Assembly: GCA_001598975.1 (NCBI GenBank)
Contig: BBXU01003116.1
Span: 1 to 48,888, forward strand
Reading direction: 5' to 3'
DNA: 48,888 nt
DNA from: Parachlorella kessleri
Taxonomy: Eukaryota; Chlorophyta; Trebouxiophyceae; Chlorellales; Chlorellaceae
The position numbers were made by a program, and so were the translations under genes. The notes below the pieces were generated by a model. It ran no database searches. It saw nothing but the letters and a program-made list of their open reading frames with translations, and was not told the DNA's origin. This document shows positions 23,830 through 36,489 of the stretch, piece by piece. Positions within the stretch are counted from its first letter, which is position 1, and the number at the start of each line of letters is the position of its first letter.

Positions 23830-26800
23830 ATGGACTTCAGTCGGATACCACAGCTGGACGCCAACTCACTGATCCCAACTGAACGTCTACAGCAATATAG
23901 GGCGGCTTTGGGCGGGGGTAATGCAGTATTGGGAGCCTCCCAAACGACAGAGCAGTTCCCCATCGGTGCAGTTCACAGCAAGCTAGACGCCCCAGAAGTA
24001 AAGGCGGCACTGGAAGCTAACCGCAGTCGACTGTTGCTTATGAACGCTAGCAGCACTTCTACTGTGGCAGCACAAGGCTTGCAAGGGGCAGCACAGCCTC
24101 CAGGCACGCAAGCAGCAGCGGCTCCTAGCGTGACTCCTATGCAAACCGCTGCTGGCGGTGCTGTCCCAGCAGACGGTGTGTCGCAACAGCCACTTGGAAA
24201 CCACTACCGCAACCCAGTATTTGGGGAGGTGAGCCTTACATTGCCTGAGCTTAGCAAGTTTTGGAGGACTATTTGATGTGGACTGCACTGGAAGTTTGTA
24301 GCTGTAATCTCGTTACCACTGTGGGCCTTGATGCTTAGACCTTGCCTGCATTGCAGGCACAGCGCCCTTCTCCTGATAAGAGCAAGGAGTACACACCCAA
24401 GTATGCTGGTGCAATAAGGCAGCCTTCCACAGAGGCTCTTATGCTGGAGCCCTCACTACCACCCTTGGGCGACCTCTTCGCGCCGCAACCAGAATTGCCC
24501 TTGGGGTTGCCTTGCACTCCTTCAGGTATGTTAGCTTGTTATCTACACTTTTGTCAAGGAGAGTGCTGATGTTGCATGTGGACGGTCTGTCATTAAGTCT
24601 GGTGCTGAGCTGAGCTCAAGGGATGCTTATCTTTCTCTAAGGTGTGTCCAGCTGCTGGTTGCCCTGGTACCCTCAGCGGACTGCTGTTTCTGACAGTACG
24701 CCCGCAGTTGCTGTGGCTGCAGGCAACGCAGCCCCCAACAGCAGCAGCACCAGCAGCAGCAGCGTGCCACCAGTGCCAGGCTGGGACACATCCCGACCCT
24801 ACTTGACAGGGCAGTTCATTCTGGAGGTCAGCGCCAAGCAGGCGGCGGGGCGAGCGTCAGCAGAGGTCCTGGAAAGCTACCCGCCCTCCCTGCAGGAGAC
24901 ACTCTGTAAGCTGGCCAAGAATGCGCTGCTAATCAATTGGTTTATGTCCGAGGTCAGCGGTCGGGGTTTAGGATCCTATGGCTGAAGTGGCAGGGGCGTC
25001 CTGCCGGACGGGCAGGCAGTGTCGGTGCTCAAGATTATGAGCTGTGGTTCTGTACAGAAGGCAGCTAGACGGTTATTCCACTCAGCCTCGCTTCTTAGAA
25101 AGATTAGGTGACAGTAGATGTGGTGCTTTCATGTTGGAGACAGTGTATGTTTTCTGCGGGACTTGCAAATAGCAGCAAAGCGGCCAGGTAATAAGCCAGC
25201 ACCTTAAAGCTGGATGGCTCACACGCTGATGTCCCTGCAGTGGTGGACGACCTGCTCTCAGCATTCTTGTGCCTCAGTGGGACCTACATCCGCGCCAGAA
25301 AGGTGGATGCGCTGGGCGGCACTCGCCTGGGATATGAAATTATCACTCGGGAGCAGCTGGAGCCAGCCCTACAGGAGATGGCCGGCCGCATGCTGCCACT
25401 ATGGTGAGCCCGCCCGTTGCCTGGAGTGAGGCGGGGAGGAAGGCGTGGTGTGCAAGCCTTCCCATGTGCAGTGGCATTAGTGGTGCAGAGCAGACGCCTG
25501 AGGGGAGGAGAGCCTTGTTATGCTGGCAGTGGGGCAGCCGGCTGCCCTCTCCTCTTATGTACTGTTGCGTGCAAGGAGATATGGACTGCCCTCCAGCTGG
25601 CCTGTTTACCCTTCTGTAACGTGCCTTCAAATATCACACCTCTGTATCCCTACACCGCCTCTGCTCTTCATTGCAGTGAATACGTGGCGGTGGTACAGCG
25701 GTATGTGGAGACCCGGCGAGCGTACGAATGGGGACTGGTGTGCCAAGCCTTGGCAGGAGCCATGCGGCACGTGCTGCAAGACTGGGAGCTCATGGTGGCT
25801 CAGCTAGAGCATCAGCTGCGGGCGGGGAAGCTCACGCTGCAGGTAGGCCCTGCGCCTCCCGTAGGTGCAGGCTGTGGAAAACCACAACTGTCTTCATCTA
25901 GTAGTATGTTTTTATACTTATTCCACCATAAGTTGGCAAATGTTTGGGGCAGTGCAGCGGGTGTTGAAAAGATTGCATGCTCAGGTCCTATTTCCTGCTG
26001 CCAAGGCCGAACTGATGCTATTTTACTGGTGAGGTGGTGGATGCTGCAGGCCCTGTGGTATTATGTGCAACCGCCTATGCAAGCGCTGCGGCTGGTGGCA
26101 TCCGTCGCAGCTGAGGCCTCTGCGGCCAAGCTGCGGGGTGGAGGACTTCTAGACCTATTACACCATCGGTGTGCTGCCATCATGGGGGACGCGCATGGGC
26201 ACAAGCTGGCGCTGCGGTTGCTGAGGTGAGTGGGGCACACGCCCTTGTTCAGGGAGCAGGTGCAAGGGTGAGTGGCATGCTGCAGGGAATCTATAGCTAG
26301 GATGGTGTTGAGAGGGTGTCTTGTAAGGCGCATCTTGGTGGGTTGCACTGCGGTGGCTTGGTTGTACCTGGTCTTCTAGCCCAGCCTGGCGTGCTGGGCT
26401 CAAAGCACCTTGGCACCCTCATTCACCTCTACAGGTAATTCTGAAACGGGAAACGTGATGCTGGATCTCCCATTGACTGCAGGGCCGCCGCTGAGCCCTA
26501 CTTTGCCATGCTGGAGCGGTGGCTGGTGGAGGGGCTGCTGGATGACCCCTACAGCGAGTTCATGGTGCAGGAGGACAAGGCAAGCATATCTGTTGCCATA
26601 CCTGTTCAACTTCACTTGCATGTAAAGGGGGGGTCAAGCAACTCAGATCTACCATGCCAAAAATACAACACACCGTAGCAGGGGATGACATTGGTGTCTA
26701 CAAATGAGAGCCAAGGTGCAGTTGCAAACTGACGAAGTAAATGGTGATCGCGATCTTCAAATTATGCAGACTGCACTGCAAATGCTGCCTCTCAGACTCC

Positions 26801-29800
26801 TTCCTGCTGGCTGCAGAGCATCACTCGTGACTCCCTGACTGCGGAGGGCCAGGCCGCCTTCTGGCACACCCGCTATACACTGCGCCCTGCCCTGGATCCA
26901 GCAACCGGCTTGCCCGCGGCGGCGGAGGCCAGCGGGGCAGCTCGGCATGACGTGCCTGTCTTCCTGGGACGGGTGAAGGAGGCAGTGCTGTCGACCGGCA
27001 AGTACCTCAATGTGATGAGGGAGAGCGGGCGGCTGCCAGCACGTACGCTGCCTTTAGGGGTCCATCTAGGTAAGTGGCTCAGTGCTGTGAAGCTGCGGCG
27101 GAGCACCTGAAAGTGGCTGCCCGTTCTGCCTGCTGTGGCAGTGGACGGATTGTCACATCAAGCTGTACCGTGTAGCACCATAGCATGTCCGAGGTAGCAG
27201 CACTCATATCAGAACTCCTAGTGAAGGAAGGCATGCCATGACACTGCACTGTGACCAGCGGCACCCAACAGAGCTGCGACCCAAGAGCCTCTGCTCCTCC
27301 ATGTCTTACCGGCTGCAGAGTATGACGAGGGTAACAAGTACCTGCTGCGAATCGAAGAGGCCCATAGGGCGGCATCTTCAGCTGCCATGGTTCTGCTGCG
27401 GGGCGACATGGGCTTGGCTACTGGGCTGTCGGTGCTCAAGCGTTACTTCCTCACAGCACAGGTGGGAGGGGCCATGAGTCTGGGGCACCATGCTCTTGCC
27501 CATGCTCAGAGTGGGTCAGCATAAGGCCATGGCCTAGCTGTTAGGGGCAGCGCTGAAAGCTGTTTGGTTTACTGGGGGTACTAGTTTCTTGCTCAGACTG
27601 TGTGGCCCTTATGGTGCAGCCTTGAAATGCCCTGTGTTCATGCATCCATTTGCTAGTGGCATGGAGGATGTTCCATTCGCAAGTGGTGGGAGTGTATGTT
27701 TTGCCATCTCTGACTTGTGCAGGGAGACACCCTGCTGCACTTCATGGACGCTGCGGATTCGGAGCTGAGGCTGCCTGTGGCCCAGATACCTCTGCTGCAG
27801 CTGCAGTCCCTGTTAGATATGGGTAGGTGGGGTGCAGCCTGCCTTCTAGCAGTTAGTTGAAGTCGTACGTTGAGTCTTGCAGTGCAACCAGCAATACCTT
27901 TTGGCTTGCTTCAATGCGCCTGTTGAAACTGCGAGTTTCTTCTTACCACCGCACGGTTCTTTGCGCGAGGTGTGTTGTAAGGTATGCCTGACTGGGGTAA
28001 GAATACGATGTTGCGTGCTTTGTTAATTGTATGCTCTGTACACAGACCGTGCTCTCTCTTTTGGCTGCAGCTGTGCGGAGCTCCAGTGCTGCTGAGGACC
28101 TCACTACTGCCAGCCTCAAAGCAGCCTTTGACTACCGAACTATCCTCAACATGCTGATGAACATTGTCAACGCTGCCGGCAGCGAGGCAACACCCTTGAA
28201 AACGCCGCTGGCAAAGGTACGTGGTGAGCGGTCCTGTGATGGTCGACAGTGCTCTTATATAATACTAAGTGATGTGCATGGCGGTGACGTTATTCATTTA
28301 GTTTAAGGCATGTTGCACGGTTTGCAGCCCACGTCCCTGGTCATTGAAAACCCCATATAAACTATCCATCCGCATGCTGTTGCAGCTCAAGCCCACAACA
28401 CCAGCACCTATGACAGCCAGCGAGAAGACCAATGTAGGGCGGCGCCCCTGCCGAGAGTGCTTCATCCTGTCGTATGCTATGCCCTGGCCGCTGAATATTG
28501 TAGCTCCAGAGTCCACCATTGCTCAATACCAGATGGTTTTCAGGTCCGTGCGCAGGGCGGCTGGGATATGTTAGAGGGGAAGCACAAAGCAGTAGCTCAG
28601 GGTGTAAAGTACATCAAGTTTTTGCTGATGGCAAGCATTTAAGACGGGGTGTTAGAGGTCTGCGTAACGGTGGTTCGCAAACAGCCCGTCACAGTTGTCC
28701 AGTTGGTTGTGGTCAAGGCGATGCTTGTCCGCATTGCCTGTCTGGCTCCCAGGTGGCTTCCCAGGTGGTGCAAGGCTGAAGTGCGTCCCTGCGTTGCTGA
28801 TCACTGGCTTGTTCCTGTGCAGGCATTTGTTTGAGCTCAAGTGGGTGGAGCGTGAGCTGAGCAGGGTTTGCAGCGTCTACCAGCAAACCCGAAGCCTGCA
28901 CAACCGGCTGACGCGCAAGCAGCGGGGCACTGCCAGGTATGCCTGGGACGCGCTGCATGGCATATGGACATGTGTATGGCAGGCGAGCTGGTGTGCTGGT
29001 CATGCTAATGCAAGCAGGCTGCTTCAGGAATAGTCTAGCTTTGAGCGATCCTTGGAGCTCTTGCCCAATCTTGTACGCCTTCGGCCTCATCAAAGGAAGG
29101 ACTGGTACCCCTAGGTCCCCCCTTGCCCTGGCCTGCTTGACGTGCATCGTACCGGAATGTCATCTGGCATGCACAGTAGATACCCCAGTTCCGTACATCT
29201 CGGGATGCGGGCTGCTGCTCTGTTCTGCGCTGTTACTTTGCCACTTCAGGAAAATTTCCACCCCTCTCCATGATGGAGCCTCATCAAACTCAAACTGTTT
29301 CTTTGCTGGTCTGCAGCACCTCGGTGGAGTATGGCTCACTGGCCCGGAGCTACCGGCTGTGCATGCTGATGACGCACTTCTTCCGGCAGTACTTGCTGTA
29401 TGTGACCTTTGAAGTGCTGGAGCCGCTGTGGAGGGCTTTCCAGTCCAAGATGCAAACCGCGGAGAGCCTGGATGAGGTACGTCAAATGGGCTTTGCGCTG
29501 CTAGTAGCCGGCAGTTGCGGCAGGCATGGCCTGGTGCAGGGAAAGGCGCTGACACTAGGAGTGTGGTATGGGCATCTGATGCATTGAGGGCATGAAGGGC
29601 GGAGGGTGGCATTTAGCATCTTATGGAAGACCGTGCTGGGCTGCCTGTGTTCTACCAACTCTCGGCTGAGAGTGCATTGAAGAGTTGGAGTGCAGTGACT
29701 TGGGGAACAAGTTTTGATGACTTTGGAACCCTGCCATATCTGCTCCCGCCCCAGATCATCGAGCACCACCGCGCCTTCCTAAATCGCGTGCTCAAGGGCA

Positions 29801-31173
29801 CGCTGCTCAAGCGCAAGGTGCAGCTGCTGCGGGTCCTGCTGGAGCTGAAGGGGCTGGCCCTCAAGTTTGTGGAGGTGTCGGCGCAGCTGGCAATCGACCA
29901 TGAGGCCATGGAGGAGGAGGTGCTGGAGCTGCTGGCAGGCAAGTGCATCACTACTTCAGTGAGCCTGGCCACTGAAGTTTGGTGGTGACGTTTAGCTTAA
30001 AATTAAAAACATTTGCGATGCGCTCTGTCAGTTGTGTGGGACTCCTAGGGTCCCTTTGGTGTGGTGGGATGCGGGTTTTCGTGATGCTGACAGTGACAGC
30101 TGATGTTGACCGACGGTGTGGCCTCGGGATCCTGGCAGCTTTGTTAACCAGGAAGATGCTTTGAAGGATGGGGCCTCATGATACTACGGGGGATACGGTC
30201 GTGAGGGCATTCTGGGAAAGAGAGGCAGCTAGGGCATGCTGTGTATCGTGCAGGCAGCAGCAAGGGCAGCGACGAGCGGGGGCGGAGGCAGGCCAAAGTG
30301 GAGCGGGTGCGGTCGGCACTTGACGCCGTGCTGACCAGCCCCGAGTTCACCCAGCCAGTCAGGTACGAGAGGCTAGAGGGCAACCGGGGCCACATGGGAA
30401 GCTCCACAAGGTCGTGAGAGAGCGTTTTTACGCTTCCTTTCAAGCACATAGGCAACAGTACAGCCCGGCACTTCCCAAAGGCTTGCCATGTCAGCGTTGC
30501 TCTAAGTAAGCGACTAGCACTGCTTGCAGTGCTAGTCGCTTGTCTTGGCAATCTACCTTCCGTCCAAGCCTCGTACTGGAGAATGCTGAACCAAATTTGA
30601 AACCCCTCCCGCACCCTGGTATGCCATTGACACCCTTCCACTGCTCTGGTACTGTCCCCCTGCAGGGAGCTGCAAGCTAAGTTCCAGGCATCGCTGGCAG
30701 AATTTGCGGGACAGCTGGCGGGGGTGCACCGCCAGGCGCAAAACGACAGGACCGACACCAGGGAGGAGCTGGAGTCGCTGCTGAACCTCATTGCCCGCTT
30801 AGACTTCAACGGCTATGTCTCATCCAGGCGAGTACCCTGGCCAGTGCGGGACAAGGATGTTGGGACGGTCCGGGCTCAGTGCTGCTGTCGTGAGGCGTGT
30901 CATGAGGCCAACATCCAACCTACAGCGGACACACATTGTTGTGCTCCCAGTGTACATGACCTGCACTGCCGCTATGCTTTCGTAGCAGTCGCGTCCAAAA
31001 GTGTGGGCCAGATGTGTATAACTTTTGAGGTGTATAGTACTGTGCTGCATGTCTGCAGGGCGGCGGCTGCCAAGGCAAGTACCAGAGGGTCTACAGCGGT
31101 AGGGTCTGGGCTGGCCGGAGCCACGGGCGGGGGAGACAGATACACAGTGCGGTTTGATGCTGGCAGCAGCTGA
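23830..31173 (+). CDS. GCP2: Gamma-tubulin complex protein 2 (GCP2/Spc97 family)
   Basis: Core subunit of the gamma-tubulin small complex that nucleates microtubules at basal bodies/MTOCs. Eighteen exons with consistent phases: 23830-24228, 24357-24525, 24642-24905, 25241-25403, 25677-25842, 26050-26225, 26483-26579, 26817-27069, 27319-27461, 27723-27822, 28071-28216, 28386-28543, 28823-28936, 29317-29476, 29755-29938, 30254-30362, 30666-30827, 31059-31173; 1025 residues, somewhat longer than animal GCP2. The GRIP1 half has VDDLLSAFLCLSGTYIR, EPYFAMLERWLVEGLLDDPY, FWHTRYTLRP and VPVFLGRVKEAVLSTGKYLN. The GRIP2 half has LKRYFLTAQGDTLLHFMD, AMPWPLNIV, YQMVFRHLFELKWVERELS, THFFRQYLLYVTFEVLEPLW and IIEHHRAFLNRVLKGTLL. 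The N-terminal about 250 residues are Ala/Ser/Gln/Pro-rich and poorly conserved. WPLNIV is preceded by an Arg/Cys-rich stretch unlike the family's usual sequence. Three introns (after exons 7, 15 and 17) use GC donors. Confidence 0.95.
30508..30541. repeat. Perfect 16-bp inverted repeat with 2-nt loop, in a GCP2 intron
   Basis: AAGCGACTAGCACTGC at 30508-30523 and its exact reverse complement at 30526-30541 are separated by TT. The RNA would form a near-continuous hairpin, extendable by two G-U pairs. Confidence 0.95.
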
Positions 31174-31665
31174 ACCAGCCGCGATGATGTTTACAACTAC
31201 ACACTGCATTGAAGGACTTGACAAAAAGGGTATTTCTGTCAGCTGGACTCACTTACTACTTATGACACGTCTCACAATGACAGACCCTGGTACCTCATTT
31301 TGTCAGCTCGTGGTCGTTTGTACTAGTCCTTGTGAGGGTCGCCTACACATGGACACCTGTTGTAGAGGTGTCACAGCCTTGCCCTTCCCCCAGGCATTGA
31401 ATCCCCTGTCACCTCTGCCCTTCTCCAGTTAAAGACCCATCCAATCCGCACAAAAGTGCCAGAAGGGCTCAGTAGCCCTGTCCAGCGTGTCCTACTTGTG
31501 GAGAGGGAGGGCAAGTACCACCCACCCACCCCATCGTACACATCCAAGGGCGCCAAGATTACCTAACAGGTTATTCGGAGTATGTGATAGTTGCAGCATC
31601 CCGTGACGCTTGCTATCTATTCCCTGCCCACGCATCAAAAGATTGTGCTGCTCACCATCCAGATC
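31174..31665. other. Spacer between GCP2 3' end and START-like gene
   Basis: Holds the GCP2 3' UTR and the 5' region of the next plus-strand gene. No canonical TGTAA was found on the plus strand and no other feature was recognised. Confidence 0.5.
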
Positions 31666-34600
31666 ATGGGCCAGGTCTGTAGCAGATGCTGTGGTGGTGG
31701 CACACCCGTCAAAGGTGAGGCGGAGTCCGCCCTAAAGGACTCCAACCATACCCCAGGGCATAACCCTCTTCCAACGGCAATCGCGGCGCAAGTCCCACCA
31801 CCAGCATCGGATCATGGCCAGCCAGCGGGCCCAGCGGCGCCCCCACAGGCTGCTGTGCTGGAGCTTAGGACGCTGGTGCAGCAAGCGGTGCACGCATCCC
31901 GTGGAGACCTGGTCAGGGCCGAGCAGCAGCAGCCTCAGGGGGCCACGGTGCTGGCAAGCGGGAGGGAGGACCTCAGCAGCAGCGGCAGCAGCAGCGACGA
32001 TGACGAGCGCTGGCACGACGCCCTGGATGAGCTGCAGCTGGAGCAAGTCCTGACCAAGTGGGATGAGGACCAGACGGCGACGCTGCAGCGGTTGGACCGC
32101 GCGCTGCAGGTCGGTGGTCCCCACTGCCGAACCTTGCAGTCAGCCTTGTCCAAGAGGCTACGTAACCCACTGCCTGCTGACCTTGCTTCAAATCTCGGAA
32201 TGATTATCGTGCTGACCTGCACGTCCAGCAAATGCCGGCTCCGGGCAGCTGGCCACCCGCCCTCCTGTGCAAAGTATGCATGTATGTGCCACCGCTGCAC
32301 TGCACGTGCCCTCCACTTTGCAGATGCTGCAAGCCAAGGGTCTGGCAGAGCTAGCTGGTCCTCGGCCTGAGCAGCTGCACCGGCTTGAAGGTCCACAAGC
32401 AGCAGCAGCACCAGCGCTTCAGCAGCCGCAGCAGCAGCAGGTAGTTCAGCAACAGACGTCCTTGGAGAAGGCCAAACACCGCCTGGCAGCGATCTTTGAC
32501 TCTGTCCATGTGCCCCATGGTTTGGAGGCGGAGGCACTGGTAGCCGAGGTGCAGGGCGCGGTGGAAGACCACCGTGTCTTTGCGGCCGAGCGCACGCTGC
32601 GCGCGCTATGCACGCGGGTGGGCTGCAGCAAGCTCTCCGACCTGGCGCAGCACGAGGACCTGCTAGGTACGGCCGGGGCAATGCAGTCTGAGGGTGTGGT
32701 GTCCTGACCTGTGCACCTCAGGGTGCACTGCAGAAGCAGGCTGCAAGGAACTGACCTGCTGTTGTTGTAAGCAAGGCACACGGTGCCTTGTCACAAGCGG
32801 GGAGTGCCCCCCCTTCATTTAAGTACTATACAGTCTGAGTGCAGGGCCTGAGACTGCCTCAGACTGAGTCACCGCAGGGTACTTCTGGCCCTGGGTCTGC
32901 TTGCGTTGCATTACTCACAAACCCCTGTGCTGGAGTGTAGGTGTGGATGTCGGGGCGGTGGAGCGGGAAGCCGAAGAGGTGCGGGGGCTACTGGCAGGCC
33001 TCACAAATGACGACGGGTGGATGCTTTCGAGGGATGACGAGATGCGGGTTTTGTACAGACACGAGGTGGGTGGGCGCCGGTACTGTTGTTGGTCACTTTT
33101 GGTTTGCAGGCACTCCTTGCATGAACCCGTTGCACATGTGGCACCCCAGGATGGTTGAGGGCTTCCCAGAGGGAATGCTTGGGTCGCTCTGGGGGGTTAG
33201 GGATGCGGTGCAGTCTCCTGTTTGGGACCGAGAAACACGGGGTAATGCGGCAGGGATCGGCCTTACCGTGCGCCCAGTTGGTCCTGCTGCGACTCGGAAA
33301 GGCCACAGCACTGTTGCAGGTGGTGTCACTGCCTCCAGAATACCCGCCGGTCAAGGCATCACGGACCGTGTGTGTGCTGGTGCACCTTGAGCGTTAGGGT
33401 GATGTATTGGTTGCTTGCCTGGTGTGTGCTTGGTGCAGAAGGGCGGCACTGCCCACGGGCTCAAGTTTAGCATGACGCTGGAACACCCAGCCGAGCACAT
33501 ACTCGCACTTGGCAATGAGTTTGACCTGATCAAGACATGGAACAAGTGAGGCTTGCTCTGGGTGCGGCTGTCATTTGTGTGCAGGGGCCTGCATAGTTGG
33601 GGTTGTGGGGCAAGGCGCTCTCCACTGCTGGCGATTGCATCATACTGGGGCTTGGTAGTGCTGCAAGGACCGTGCTTGCCACCAGGTGGGCGCTTGGCTG
33701 GCAGTGAGGGCAGGCTGACAGGCTTGAGCAGCAGCTACATGACGGGTGCGTCAATTTCCAGCCATGCCACCCCACCACTCGCAGGTTCAGCACCGACAGC
33801 GAGAAGATCTGGCAGAAGGACATCTTTGAGTGTGTGCTCTATGGGGCCCAGTGGATGCCCAGGCCCTTCAAGCAGTTCTACGCCCTGCTCACAGCCAGGG
33901 GGGTCGACCTGGCAGACGAGGAGTCCCAGAGGTGAGGGGCATGGCTGTGCATCCCTCTGGCGAGGCAAGACCTGGTGTGAGGTCTCTTGCACCTGGGACA
34001 CACCGTCATGAGTCTCAGTGCCCATGGGCTGACTGCACTGCTCTTGACATGAAGCACACGTATCGTGCGCGCACCACCTCTTGCGTTACCTCGCACTCGT
34101 AGCCTGAGGCGACTCCCAGGCCTCCCCCTGTGCAGCCTCCTCATCGTGCTGAAGGACGTCAGCCCGGCCAGCCTCCCCCCCGAGGCCGCGCCGCTGCCCG
34201 CCGCCACCGCCAAACGGCGCATCTGCAACGTGCCCGCCGGCTGCATCAACATCAAGCCGCTGCCGGCGGGCCCCGCCGGCAGGCCGCGCACCTTCTGCCA
34301 GCTGATGGTGCACATCGACCCCCACATCCCCATGGTCCCCGCCTTCCTCATGAACTTTGTGCTGGGCGTGCTGGCGCCCTACATCTTCAGCCAAATCAAG
34401 CAGGTGGGTCGGGTGCTGGGTGAGGATGCTGGCGCCGTATATTTTCAGCCAAATCAAGCAGGGGGGGGGGTTGCTGGCGCCGTATATCTTTAGCCAAAAC
34501 AAGGAGGCGGGCTGGGTGTTGGAGGCCTAAATGCTGCTGGTGGGCTCATCTCTCCCTGGGGTTGGGATTGCAAATGGTGCCAGGTTGCGGCGGTTGCACT

Positions 34601-35137
34601 GGCAGCCGCTTGCCTGCTGACAAGGCGCGGCAGACTCTGGGGGCAAAGAGCTGGCGCACGGGTTGACAGTCTTGCGCTCGCAGTGCACTTCCCTGCCTTG
34701 GCCTCCCTCCTGTGTCGCAGATCCTTGCCAAGTGCTTTGACGACCCAGAGGGCGTGTACCCCCAGCGGATAGCAGCCAACCCCGAGCTCTACGGCCGCTT
34801 CCGGCAGCGGCTGGCCCAGTTTGACAGCCAGCTGGGCCTGGGGTATGGGGTGGGCAGCAGCAGCAGCAGCAACAGCAGGGAGGTGGCAGGTGGTGCTGAC
34901 TTGGACGGGAAGGTTGTTGGTGGCAAGGTGGCGGCGGGCCAGGGTAAAGGCGAGGATGGTCTCATCGCGGCTGGGCAGCAGCAGAACGAAAGAAGACGTG
35001 AGCAGCCGCGGCAGCAGCAGCAGCAGCAGGCACAGTCGCCGCCGCGGCAGCTGGGCATTATGGACACCTTTGACAATTACACGTTCCATGACGCTTTGGA
35101 CCACCATGAGCAGGAGCCCCCAGGCGTGAGCCCCTGA
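31666..35137 (+). CDS. START-like (StARkin) lipid-binding protein with N-myristoylation signal
   Basis: Seven phase-consistent exons: 31666-32109, 32324-32666, 32941-33065, 33439-33545, 33785-33931, 34136-34403, 34721-35137; 616 residues. Start chosen at 31666 because it gives MGQVCSRCC: Gly2 and Ser6 fit the N-myristoylation consensus and the nearby Cys residues could be palmitoylated, suggesting attachment to a membrane face. An in-frame Met 75 nt upstream is less likely. Residues about 10-150 are low complexity with an acidic Ser-rich patch; about 150-260 are Gln/Ala-rich and helical. From about 263 the order of blocks (DDGWMLSRDDEMRVLYRHE, HGLKFSMTLEHP, FDLIKTWNK, MPRPFKQFYALL, CQLMVHIDPHIPMVPAFLMN) resembles START proteins, including an N-terminal 'GW' start and a final helix-like FLMNFVLGVLAPYIFSQIKQ. 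The ligand is unknown. The C-terminus is rich in Ser, Gln and Gly with poly-Gln. Confidence 0.72.
34371..34506. repeat. Three tandem copies of an exon 3' end in the START-like gene
   Basis: The last 33 nt of exon 6 (34371-34403, encoding LAPYIFSQIKQ) recur in the following intron at 34429-34461 and 34474-34506. In the exon's own frame copy 2 encodes the identical peptide with three synonymous changes; copy 3 encodes LAPYIFSQNKE. Confidence 0.95.
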
Positions 35138-36489
35138 GCGCCTGGCCAGGAGCAGAGGCTGTGAGCGGGTGCGGGTCCTGCTGGCTGGACGGACACGCTG
35201 CTAAGAACGAATGACTTTGTCAAGGCAATCAATCAAAGGATGCCGCTTGCCATCACTGTTCCCCGCGCCCAGGCCAGCCTACCATGCAGGGAGTCGTGGC
35301 GGCATGCTGGCGAAGTGCCAATAGTTAAAGCGTGAGGTGGCAGTGTGAGGCATCTCATTGTTTGTGTCGGTGCTTTGTCTGTTCATGTACCCTCCATTGT
35401 TGAGATGCGATATTTCTTTTGAGAATTTTTTTTGAGCTCAATTCTCTTTGCAAGGCTTGGGGCACGTGCAGCACTTCCACTGCAGCAGCTGCACGCCCAA
35501 GGGACTATGCAGGTCGGCTTGTGGCTGCTGGTTGGCCAGGCCTGCCTGTGTTGGAAAGTTGCAACGGTTGATGTTGCAGGTAGTGCAAGCTGCGGTGCAC
35601 TCAGTTTGGTCAGACAGGGCGGCATGCAACGACTGCTGCTCGGGGTGCCGAAACCCTAGATAATTCTTCATTTTTAGTTAACAGCCACGTCCATGGCAGT
35701 AGCTTTCCATATGCGCAGCAGCAGCTGAGTTTGTTCTGTGTCCCTCTTGCAAGGGGTGGGCAGGTTTTGGATGGCAACACCTTGAAAGTACGAAGCACTT
35801 CAATAACATCGAATTCAGGAGGAACAATAGTCTGCACTTGCTTAAGTTGCCAGGCACTGATCTCTAGTTTTCGAAGTCGCACGCAGCGCCAAGATAGCAA
35901 TTTCACCACAGTCGCAGCCCAGGGTCAGCGGTAAGGGGACAAGGGCCCATGGTAATGCACAAAGATTTTGCAAACGCTTGAGGAGACAAATTTGACAGGC
36001 CCGAGGAGTCAAGCAGTCCTACAGCTAGCACTAGCAAGGAGATGCACACCAAGCAGCAAGGGCTGCCACCGTTTCGCTTTCCCCGGCAGCGATGGGGAGC
36101 ATGCAGGCAGCAGCCTCAGGGACCCTTCTCCCCAGCAACTACTTGCCCATCCAAGCACCCAAGATCCCAGCCACTAAAGTAAGCTACAGCACACTCTGCT
36201 GACACACAACGCCACACCATACATGACTCTGCAAGGCGGGCAGCCCGTATGGAGGTTACTGCCAGAAGCAGGCATGGACTGAACAGTGGGCCTCGTTCAG
36301 ACTGTGTGTTCATTGTGCTGCACGACCCTGCACCGACCCTATGGCCCACGCACGCTCCTGCCTTGCTGTCCTCAGCGCGCACAAAGCCGTGCAAGATGAC
36401 TCAGCACCAGCTCGTGGGGCATGGCGCCAGGGCGTCCCCTGGGTACAGCCTGCACCCACCACAGGGCCTGCACGGACCCCCTCCCCGCC
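35138..36489. other. Convergent 3' intergenic region (START-like / SABC)
   Basis: About 1.35 kb without a convincing gene. A 99-codon minus-strand ORF (35909-35610) has no recognisable motif or splice partners and was not accepted. The rest is 3' UTR or spacer; no TGTAA signal was found for either neighbour. Confidence 0.5.

Noticed and set aside
35610..35909. A 99-codon minus-strand ORF between the START-like and SABC genes
   Set aside because: No conserved motif, no splice partner and no homology-like pattern; probably 3' UTR or spacer.
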